Under the pieces are notes generated by a model, which did no database searches, was not told where the DNA came from, and saw only the letters and a list, made by a program, of their open reading frames with translations. A stretch of 6,435 nt of DNA from Candidatus Mcinerneyibacteriota bacterium (lineage in GTDB: Bacteria; AUK180; JAQVHJ01). This document shows, piece by piece, positions 1-5,594 of this stretch. Every line of letters starts with the position of its first letter. The first letter of the stretch is position 1. A program made the translations under genes and the position numbers. The stretch is taken from contig DAOVMD010000184.1 in assembly GCA_030630935.1 (NCBI GenBank), forward strand, positions 1 to 6,435, read 5' to 3'.

Positions 1-25
1 AGCGCGTGGCTGGAGTGTAACGGAA

Positions 26-52
26 GTCATCCCGACACGTCGGGACAATGAC
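26..52. repeat. Imperfect inverted repeat / hairpin with CACG centre
   Basis: The core TCCCGA-CACG-TCGGGA (30-45) folds into a 6-bp stem with a four-base loop. The outer arms GTCAT (26-30) and ATGAC (48-52) are also complementary, with a three-base bulge on one side. There is no T-run on either side, so it is not a convincing intrinsic terminator. Its form suits a dispersed intergenic repeat of the kind that occurs in many copies per genome, but only one copy is in this window. A second hairpin at 4968-4987 has the same CACG centre. Confidence 0.55.
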
Positions 53-56
53 AAAT

Positions 57-80
57 AACGTTTGCAGATTCAAAAACGTT
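57..80. repeat. Small inverted repeat AACGTTT/AAACGTT
   Basis: AACGTTT (57-63) and AAACGTT (74-80) are exact reverse complements separated by 10 bases. The stem is AT-rich and weak. It lies right after the hairpin at 26-52 and upstream of the first gene. No function is evident. Confidence 0.3.
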
Positions 81-97
81 GGAGCAGTCGGTTTATC

Positions 98-132
98 AAT
101 TAATAACCATCAACCATAAATCATAAATGTGA
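98..132 (+). repeat. Degenerate 7-nt periodic tract (AACCATN)
   Basis: Reading in steps of seven from 98 gives AATTAAT, AACCATC, AACCATA, AATCATA and AATGTGA. The register is exact over five units while the units drift in sequence. This tract is what produces the spurious GTG-started N-terminal extension of the downstream phosphatase. Confidence 0.6.
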
Positions 133-151
133 AGCGAAGCGTAACTTTTAC

Positions 152-167
152 ATTTGAACACTTGAAC
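152..167 (-). repeat. Two octamer units GTTCAAGT-GTTCAAAT on the minus strand
   Basis: The reverse complement of this segment is exactly two adjacent 8-nt units, GTTCAAGT and GTTCAAAT. They belong to the same family as the large octamer tract at 4992-5170, here in opposite orientation and about 4.8 kb away. Confidence 0.5.
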
Positions 168-174
168 TCTCTAA

Positions 175-203
175 TTGTATTTTTGTTTTTTTTATGCTAT
201 ACT
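175..203 (+). promoter_or_regulatory. Candidate sigma70 promoter of the histidine phosphatase gene
   Basis: A -10 box TATACT (198-203, five of six consensus bases) stands 17 bases after a weak -35 TTGTAT (175-180, three of six). Transcription would begin near 210, just before the Shine-Dalgarno site at 215-220, giving a leader of roughly 18 bases. That excludes the upstream GTG at 129 as a start for this transcript. Confidence 0.4.
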
Positions 204-214
204 ATTTCAAAATC

Positions 215-220
215 AAGGAG
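215..220 (+). promoter_or_regulatory. Shine-Dalgarno site AAGGAG fixing the start at 228
   Basis: AAGGAG lies seven bases before the ATG at 228. No comparable site precedes the GTG at 129, so this decides the start. Confidence 0.8.
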
Positions 221-227
221 TTATGAA

Positions 228-872
228 ATGCCTGATAAATATATTTTTATTGTGCGTCATGGTGAGACAAAACTAAATAAGCAAGTTGTATTCCGTGGTC
301 AGCTTGACGTTGAACTTAATGAGACCGGTCTTTCTCAAGCGCGTTTAGCCGGGGTAAGATTTAAAGACATCAGGATTGATAAGATTTATTCCAGTCCTCT
401 AAAGCGCGCCTATCAGACTGCGAAAGCCATTGCAAAACATCATAATCTTGAGATTGAGATAAATGAATCAATGAATGATATGAATCTTGGTATCTGGCAG
501 GGACTTCCTAAAAAGGAAGTTGCTGAGAAGTATCCTGAGCAATGGGATAAATGGGTCAATCACCCGACTGACCTGGATATACCAAACGGTGAAACTCTTA
601 TTAATGTAAGTGAAAGAGCATTTCGTGAGTTAACCAGGATTGTGAAAGAAGAACCTTTTGAAAACATTGTAATTGTTACACACCGTATTATTTGTAAATT
701 ATTAATATTAAGTTTACTTGGCAGTAACCTGAAAGGTTTTTGGAAGATTCACCAGGATACTTGCTGTATTAACCTGTTCCGTTATAATGATGAAACAGGC
801 TGGAGTATTGTGAAACTTAATGATACAACTCACCTTGATAATGGAAAGATTATTCTGAAAGAAGACTTTTAG
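228..872 (+). CDS. Histidine phosphatase family protein (phosphoglycerate mutase-like, CobC/PhoE type)
   Basis: This is a 214-residue soluble phosphomonoesterase of the branch-1 histidine phosphatase superfamily, near the usual length for single-domain members. The catalytic RHGE signature is at residues 10-13, with His11 the expected phospho-acceptor. SSPLKRAYQTA (55-65) supplies Arg60, Asp84 in the MNDMNLGIWQG segment (82-92) sits where the catalytic acid is expected, PNGET is at 119-123, and the second catalytic His is H152 in IVTHRIICK. Many relatives have HGG after that His; here it is HRI. The NDTTHL segment near the C-terminus (198-203) resembles alpha-ribazole phosphatases and related enzymes, but no cobalamin gene is nearby, so the substrate is left open. 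The ATG at 228 was chosen over the in-frame GTG at 129, which would add 33 residues encoded by repeat and promoter DNA and create a false hydrophobic segment. It appears monocistronic. Confidence 0.9.
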   Translation: MPDKYIFIVRHGETKLNKQVVFRGQLDVELNETGLSQARLAGVRFKDIRIDKIYSSPLKRAYQTAKAIAKHHNLEIEINESMNDMNLGIWQGLPKKEVAEKYPEQWDKWVNHPTDLDIPNGETLINVSERAFRELTRIVKEEPFENIVIVTHRIICKLLILSLLGSNLKGFWKIHQDTCCINLFRYNDETGWSIVKLNDTTHLDNGKIILKEDF

Positions 873-887
873 CTTCGCTTCGCTCAC

Positions 888-929
888 AATTAAGAAGTAA
901 AAATGAACAATGAAGAATGAGTAATGATT
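888..929 (+). repeat. Degenerate 7-nt periodic tract (AATGAAN)
   Basis: Six units keep an exact seven-base register: AATTAAG, AAGTAAA, AATGAAC, AATGAAG, AATGAGT, AATGATT. The tract starts directly after the GCTTCGCTTCGCTCAC copy downstream of the phosphatase gene. A reverse-oriented remnant (TTCTTAATT at 982-990, complementary to AATTAAGAA at 888-896) lies further down the same spacer. The rest of the spacer up to the promoter at 1013 shows nothing recognisable. Confidence 0.6.
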
Positions 930-1012
930 TGCATTAAGTATTTTACTGCTTTGGTTTAGAGTGCTATTTCTTAGTGTAAAATTCTTAATTATTCACTGTA
1001 TCAAATAAATAT

Positions 1013-1041
1013 TTGATTTTACTGAAAATATATGGTATAAT
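1013..1041 (+). promoter_or_regulatory. Extended -10 promoter of the cyclase gene
   Basis: The -35 TTGATT (1013-1018) and a perfect -10 TATAAT (1036-1041) are 17 bases apart. TGG immediately before the -10 makes it an extended -10. Transcription is expected near 1048, with a leader of about 23 bases. A modest Shine-Dalgarno site, AAAGAG (1057-1062), is eight bases from the ATG at 1071. No regulator site is obvious. Confidence 0.7.
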
Positions 1042-1070
1042 TTTTTGAAAAAACAGAAAGAGCTAAAATC

Positions 1071-4000
1071 ATGAAGAATTTAATACCTGGTTTTATAGTT
1101 AATAATTTTAAGAAGGGGAAATTACAGGGTAAATTTAAATCCACAGTAATGTTCATTGATATCGTAGGATTTACGGATATGACCCAGAGACTGATAGTGC
1201 ATGAGAAAGAGGGCATTGAAGTTTTAACCGATATCCTGAACGATATCTTTGGAGGATTAATAAACCTTATATATAATCACAATGGGTGGATAGGTAAGTT
1301 TGAGGGCGATGCTTTTACTGTTTTTTTTAATGATGATAATTTTCAAGATCATTATCAATTGACCAAAAGTATTCAGGATTTCATAAAAAGCTCAGGCAGG
1401 GTTAAAACAGACCAGGGAACCTTTAGATTGAATATTAGAATAGGTGTTGGTGTCGGTGATGTTACTTGGAGAATTTTAATAACAGAATCAAGAAATATTT
1501 TTTACTTTAAAGGAGCAGGAATAGAAGATTCATATAAAGCAAAGAAAAAATGTAAAGCAGGTGAAATCTATTTAAGTAACGGTTTTAAAAAGATATTAAG
1601 TTCAAATAAGAAAACAAGATGGGTTGATAGTAAGATATCCAGTAAAATTACTTACAAGAAGAAAGAACTTTTGAACTTTATTCCGGAAAAGATTTTAAAC
1701 TTTACTGGTCAGGGCGAGTTTAGGGATGTAGTTTCTATCTTTGTTTCATTTGATTTTGAGGAAAAGGTATTTGACGAGTTCATTCAATTTTACTTAAAGG
1801 AATTGACGAAATACAGTGGTTACCTAAATAAACTTGATTACACTGATAAAGGTCCTATCTTACTTACAGTTTTTGGTGCTCCATTCGGGTTAGAACACCT
1901 GGTTTTTAATGCTCTTGACTTCTGTTTAAGTGTTCAGAAAAAGTATCCTGAACTTGCTTTTGGTCTAACCCGTGGTACGGTTTATGCCGGTTTTATCGGA
2001 ACTCGGAAACAAGGCGAGTACACCATCATAGGAGATGAGGTGAATCTATCAGCCAGATTGATGGAGATCGCAAAACAAGGTGAAATTTTGACGGATGCTG
2101 AAATCTTCAAGACTACTTCCGGTAAATTTTCTTTTGAAAATTTTGGAAATAAAAAGCTAAAGGGATTCAAGGAGAGATTTCCGGTTTATAGATTAATGAA
2201 GAAAGAACCCGGTTTTGAACAGGATTTTTTCAGTGGTCCTTTAATTGGCAGGAAAACTGAGCTCAAACTATTAATAAAAAGTCTTGATGCCTTGAAGAAT
2301 GGAAAAAACGCCGGTATTGTTTATATAGACGGTGACCCCGGGATTGGTAAGAGTAAGCTGGTACATGCTTTTTTCAAAGAACTTGATATGAAAAAATATT
2401 ACCGGTTTATATGTCGGAATGACCCGGTTCTTAAAAAACCATTTAATCCCTTCATATATTTTTTAACCGGATATTTTAATTTAAACGATGATGACTCTAT
2501 TGAGAAGCGGAAGGAGAAGTTTCTTAAAAAGTTCTCAACTTTTATAGCGAAAATTCCTGATTCACAGATAAGTTCCCAACTGATTAAATTTAGAGAAGCG
2601 CTTGGCTCTTTATTAAATCTTAAATGGGAAGATTCTCTATTTGAAAAGCTTGATGCAGAGACTAAGTACAACAATATGATTGCCGGTTTGAAGCTGTTTA
2701 TTAAAGGTCATTCATTAATAAAACCGGTGATAATTGAATTTGAAGATGCACATTGGTCAGACCTTGATTCTCAGGGCATTGTCAGATCTCTCACCATTAA
2801 TACACTGGGCTTTCCTATTTTGATTTTAATAATATCCCGATATTTAGATGACGGAAAACCTTTTCGTGTTGAGGGTTTATCTCAAGATATACATGTTAAT
2901 AGCATTAACCTTGGATTATTATCTATCATTGACCTGAAAAAATTGGTTAATACTAACCTGGAATATCCGGCATCGAATAAGCTTCTGGATATAATACAGA
3001 AAAAGAGTGAATATAACCCATTCTTTATTGAACAAATTATTCTATTTCTAAAAGAATCCGGAGTCCTTAAAAAGGGAAGGGACAACTGTACCATTTTGAA
3101 AAAAAGTAATTTCAAAATTCCCAGAAAAATAAATAATATAATTATCTCAAGGATAGATCGTTTGAGTGAAAGTTTAAAGAGAATTATCAAAACCGCATCT
3201 GTAATAGGCAGGGAATTTTCAGTTCTATTATTATCAAGGATACTGAAGAATGAAGATATCACGGATGCTTTAGAAAAAATCGAAAATGAATCTATCTGGT
3301 TATCCCTGTCAGAACTTCACTATCTATTTAAACATATTCTTATCCGGGATGCAGTTTATGAGATGCAGTTGAGAAAGACATTACGAAAACTTCACCTATC
3401 TGTTGCACACGGATTAGAGAAACAATATAAAGGAAATCTGAAAAATTATTACCAGGACCTTGGTTTTCATTATGAAAAAGGGGGGGACATTGTAAAGGCG
3501 ATGAAATATTACAGGTTGGGTGCAGAGTTAGCTGAAAAAGATTATAAAAATCAACAAACAATATATTGTTATAATAAATTACTTGAATATGCAAAAAAGC
3601 AGGATGAAAAATGCATAATAAGAAATAAGCTCGCGCCAATATATTATTTTATTGGCAATGTAACAGAAGCAGAGAAATTATTTAAAAAAAATCTAAAAGC
3701 ATTAAAGAGAACTAAGAAGTTGAAATTATTAGCTGAAACTAAATTATATTATAGTGACTTTTTAAGGAACATAGGTAAGTATGATCTTGCTCTGGAATTA
3801 TTAGAAGATTCAAAGAAAGTTTTCAAGAAACTGCATGATAAATCAAAATATTATGAAACCTTATCTAGTATAGGATCAGTTTATTTAAGGAGAGGGATGA
3901 CTGATAAAGCATTGAAACATTTTAATAAGGCCTATGAATATTCTATTAAAGAGAAGAATATAGAATTAGAAAATGATCTACTGGGAAAGTTGGGAGTCAT

Positions 4001-4943
4001 TGAATATTATGACGGTAATACCAATAAAGCTTATAAACATTTTAAAAGAATGAAAAAACTTTCAGAAAAACTTATAGATCCTGAAGGAGCGCTATTTGCT
4101 ACTGTTTGTATTGGTAATACGTATTATGCACGATATGATTTCGAAACTGCACTTGAATATTATAAAAAAGCAATGTTCGAAGCAATAAATATAAATGATA
4201 TTTCATTAATAGGTGCTTTACATAATAATATAGGTGGAATCCTATATAATCAAGGAAATTTTCAAGAATCAATCAAATTTTATGAGAAATTACTTGAGCT
4301 TTCAAAAGAAACAAATGATAAATTCAGTTTTAATTTAGCAACTTTCAATTTGGGAAATATATTTGTAGATTTAGAAGATTTTGAGAAGGGGTTTGGATAT
4401 TATACTAAAAGTTTGAAAATATCAAAGGAACTTGGAGATTTATATATGGTAGCTTTGGTTTTAATGAGTTTAGGGAAACTATACAGATACCTCAATGATT
4501 CTAAAAATGCGAAAAAGTGTTTTAAGAAATCTATTAACCTGGCTTTAAAGAGTAAAACTAATGCTTTAATTGGTGATATCCTTTTCCGATTCGAAGAATT
4601 TTATATCTATGAAAAGGAATTAAATGAAGCGATGAAACTTTTTAAGAGAGTAAGAGCTTACTTAAAGGATACTGATTACTGGAGTGAAAATTTTGATTTA
4701 ACGATGTTGAGAGTGATATTTAAATCATTTAATGATAAAAATGGCGCAAAAGCGGATTTATTAAATATGTTAAAGTCTTCTTCGTCAGACCTTGAGATTG
4801 CACTATTAAACTATGAATTATTTAATATTACAGGTAAAAATAAATACAAGTCTGGGGCATTAAAGATTTATAAGAAACTTTATCGGCAAATCCCATTCTA
4901 TAAATACAAATTTAAGATTAAGGAACTTGAATCTAGCTTCTGA
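1071..4943 (+). CDS. Soluble adenylyl cyclase-like protein: tandem class III cyclase domains, STAND/AAA ATPase, TPR array
   Basis: This is a 1290-residue cytoplasmic protein with no signal peptide or membrane segment. First cyclase domain C1 (about 20-175): FIDIVGFT (28-35) with Asp30 and KFEGDA (76-81) with Asp80, the two expected metal ligands. Second domain C2 (about 218-376): DKG Lys260, EYT Thr318, Asn325 and Arg329 within YTIIGDEVNLSARLM, the adenine-recognition and transition-state positions. ATPase (about 388-790): Walker A GDPGIGKS (421-428), Walker B ending in Glu558-Asp559 of EDAHW, then NPFFIEQ (649-655) and IGREF (712-716). TPR helices run from about 795 to 1200, ending in a short C-terminal region. 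The order C1-C2-ATPase-TPR is that of animal ADCY10 (about 1610 residues), so ATP to cAMP conversion is inferred; Lys/Thr rather than Glu/Cys at the base-recognition positions favours ATP over GTP. The ATPase and TPR parts probably regulate or scaffold the cyclase. It has its own promoter and no operon partner. A seven-G run at 3480-3486 lies in the reading frame. Confidence 0.9.
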   Translation: MKNLIPGFIVNNFKKGKLQGKFKSTVMFIDIVGFTDMTQRLIVHEKEGIEVLTDILNDIFGGLINLIYNHNGWIGKFEGDAFTVFFNDDNFQDHYQLTKSIQDFIKSSGRVKTDQGTFRLNIRIGVGVGDVTWRILITESRNIFYFKGAGIEDSYKAKKKCKAGEIYLSNGFKKILSSNKKTRWVDSKISSKITYKKKELLNFIPEKILNFTGQGEFRDVVSIFVSFDFEEKVFDEFIQFYLKELTKYSGYLNKLDYTDKGPILLTVFGAPFGLEHLVFNALDFCLSVQKKYPELAFGLTRGTVYAGFIGTRKQGEYTIIGDEVNLSARLMEIAKQGEILTDAEIFKTTSGKFSFENFGNKKLKGFKERFPVYRLMKKEPGFEQDFFSGPLIGRKTELKLLIKSLDALKNGKNAGIVYIDGDPGIGKSKLVHAFFKELDMKKYYRFICRNDPVLKKPFNPFIYFLTGYFNLNDDDSIEKRKEKFLKKFSTFIAKIPDSQISSQLIKFREALGSLLNLKWEDSLFEKLDAETKYNNMIAGLKLFIKGHSLIKPVIIEFEDAHWSDLDSQGIVRSLTINTLGFPILILIISRYLDDGKPFRVEGLSQDIHVNSINLGLLSIIDLKKLVNTNLEYPASNKLLDIIQKKSEYNPFFIEQIILFLKESGVLKKGRDNCTILKKSNFKIPRKINNIIISRIDRLSESLKRIIKTASVIGREFSVLLLSRILKNEDITDALEKIENESIWLSLSELHYLFKHILIRDAVYEMQLRKTLRKLHLSVAHGLEKQYKGNLKNYYQDLGFHYEKGGDIVKAMKYYRLGAELAEKDYKNQQTIYCYNKLLEYAKKQDEKCIIRNKLAPIYYFIGNVTEAEKLFKKNLKALKRTKKLKLLAETKLYYSDFLRNIGKYDLALELLEDSKKVFKKLHDKSKYYETLSSIGSVYLRRGMTDKALKHFNKAYEYSIKEKNIELENDLLGKLGVIEYYDGNTNKAYKHFKRMKKLSEKLIDPEGALFATVCIGNTYYARYDFETALEYYKKAMFEAININDISLIGALHNNIGGILYNQGNFQESIKFYEKLLELSKETNDKFSFNLATFNLGNIFVDLEDFEKGFGYYTKSLKISKELGDLYMVALVLMSLGKLYRYLNDSKNAKKCFKKSINLALKSKTNALIGDILFRFEEFYIYEKELNEAMKLFKRVRAYLKDTDYWSENFDLTMLRVIFKSFNDKNGAKADLLNMLKSSSSDLEIALLNYELFNITGKNKYKSGALKIYKKLYRQIPFYKYKFKIKELESSF

Positions 4944-4967
4944 AAGGCATATGTTGTGTTATTGTAG

Positions 4968-4987
4968 AGACGTGCCACGGCACGTCT
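4968..4987. repeat. GC-rich perfect hairpin with CACG centre
   Basis: AGACGTGC-CACG-GCACGTCT is a perfect 8-bp stem around a four-base loop, 25 bases after the cyclase stop codon. It is the strongest hairpin in the spacer and could act as an mRNA 3' end barrier. There is no T-run after it, so calling it a rho-independent terminator is not justified. It may be a dispersed intergenic repeat; its CACG centre matches that of the hairpin at 26-52. Confidence 0.55.
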
Positions 4988-4991
4988 GATA

Positions 4992-5170
4992 GTTCAACAG
5001 TTAAAAATGTTGCATGAGTTCAAAAGTTAAAACAGGCCTTGATAGTTCAATAGTTTAAGTGTTAATAAGGCGTTTAAGTGTTCATGAGTTGAAATAGTTA
5101 AATTGTTCAAGTGTTATAAAAACCGTTAAAATGTTAAAGATGTGGAGATAGTTAAACTGTTTAAGTGTTA
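4992..5170 (+). repeat. Degenerate octamer tract, consensus GTTNAANN
   Basis: GTT recurs at 4992, 5000, 5009, 5018, 5026, 5045, 5053, 5061, 5072, 5080, 5088, 5097, 5105, 5113, 5125, 5133, 5151, 5159 and 5167. Most steps are 8 bases and a few are 9; the longer gaps are 11, 12, 18 and 19. Typical units are GTTTAAGT (three copies), GTTCAAGT, GTTCAATA and GTTAAAAT. It is not a CRISPR: there are no long identical repeats and no spacers. Two units also occur on the minus strand at 152-167. Confidence 0.75.
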
Positions 5171-5190
5171 TCGTTTTGCTTCTCTCCACT

Positions 5191-5232
5191 TCTGCTCTCT
5201 GTTCTCTGCTCTCTGCTCTCTATTTTCTGTTC
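5191..5232 (+). repeat. 7-nt pyrimidine tract (TCTGCTC)
   Basis: Six consecutive seven-base units keep register: TCTGCTC, TCTGTTC, TCTGCTC, TCTGCTC, TCTATTT, TCTGTTC. On the minus strand this is a purine-rich GAGCAGA repeat read just downstream of the DUF498 gene. Confidence 0.7.
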
Positions 5233-5253
5233 GTTTAACGGAGTTAATCGAAC
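5229..5253. repeat. Hairpin abutting the DUF498 stop codon
   Basis: GTTCG-T-TTAAC, loop GGA, GTTAA-T-CGAAC: two 11-base arms pair except for one central T:T mismatch. The last base of the arm is the last base of the minus-strand TAG stop. It could stabilise the 3' end of the minus-strand operon transcript or act in both directions. Neither flank has the T-run of a classical terminator. Confidence 0.45.
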
Positions 5254-5594
5254 TAGCACGTCAAGTGCAATGCGGCATAAACAGTTTTTTCTTTTGATTC
5301 TTTATTAAATCTCTTGACAGCTTGCTCTGTTTTAAGAACAATCAATTCAATTCCGTGCTCATTCAAATAATCAATTGTTTCCTGTTGTACTTTTAGAATT
5401 CCATAAGCACCAGTCCCGACTATTAAAATATCCGGTTTTTCCTTCAAGGCTTCTTCAATATCTACAATATATAGTTTATGTCCTTCCTTCCGCCACCAGG
5501 AATCAATTACTCTATTTTTCAAAATTATAATATCACTGGTATATTTTGTTCCATCAACCATTATTTTTCCAAATGAATAAGAATCTATTTTCAT
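5253..5594 (-). CDS. Mth938-like domain protein (DUF498 family)
   Basis: This 113-residue protein consists entirely of one Mth938-like domain, the family that includes archaeal Mth938, human AAMDC and the mitochondrial assembly factor NDUFAF3. Recognisable features are the opening MKIDSYSFGKI and VDG (13-15), the VIDSWWRKEGH block (29-39), the glycine-rich VGTGAYG (59-65) after a hydrophobic strand, IELIVLKTEQAV (82-93), and the AALHLTC end (107-113). The fold is known but no enzymatic activity is established, so no function is assigned. It is full length for the family. Its ATG overlaps the TGA of the upstream nucleotidase gene by four bases (ATGA), and a purine-rich AGAGGGG lies five bases before it, so the two are co-transcribed and probably translationally coupled. 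Confidence 0.9.
   Translation of the reverse strand: MKIDSYSFGKIMVDGTKYTSDIIILKNRVIDSWWRKEGHKLYIVDIEEALKEKPDILIVGTGAYGILKVQQETIDYLNEHGIELIVLKTEQAVKRFNKESKEKTVYAALHLTC

Larger units (their letters stand above)
131..881. repeat. 10-bp inverted repeat flanking the phosphatase gene
   Basis: GAAGCGAAGC (131-140) and GCTTCGCTTC (872-881) are exact reverse complements. They enclose the promoter and the whole phosphatase gene, and the right arm begins on the last base of its stop codon. The right copy extends as GCTTCGCTTCGCTCAC to 887. There is no transposase and I could not find an obvious target duplication, so this may be two members of a dispersed repeat rather than the ends of an element. Confidence 0.4.
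4944..5252. other. Convergent gene-free spacer filled with repeats
   Basis: This 309-base stretch separates the convergent cyclase and DUF498 genes and holds no plausible gene. In order it contains an unstructured 24-base segment, a GC-rich hairpin, a long octamer tract, a short seven-base pyrimidine tract and a hairpin touching the stop codon of the DUF498 gene. No canonical terminator (stem plus T-run) was found for either gene. Confidence 0.75.

Noticed and set aside
1-51. 3' end of a gene entering the window from the left
   Set aside because: Open frames here end within 20-57 bases, give no recognisable protein, and the segment is dominated by the hairpin at 26-52.
129-227. N-terminal extension of the phosphatase from a GTG at 129, giving an apparent hydrophobic anchor
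   Set aside because: The segment is repeat and promoter DNA. The ATG at 228 has AAGGAG seven bases upstream and begins exactly at the family's conserved N-terminus.
131-887. Insertion sequence or miniature transposable element
   Set aside because: No transposase and no clear target-site duplication; the 10-bp arms may be members of a dispersed repeat.
1019-3639. Minus-strand open frames within 1019-1216, 1982-2170, 2399-2674, 2882-3262 and 3340-3639
   Set aside because: They are antisense to, or overlap, the long cyclase gene, with no recognisable motifs or plausible start sites; the plus-strand product is unambiguous.
4968-5000. Rho-independent terminator of the cyclase gene
   Set aside because: The hairpin is strong, but there is no T-run after it on the plus strand, so it is kept only as a hairpin repeat.
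4992-5232. CRISPR array
   Set aside because: Units are 7-8 bases and degenerate, with no 20-40 base identical repeats, no spacers and no cas genes.
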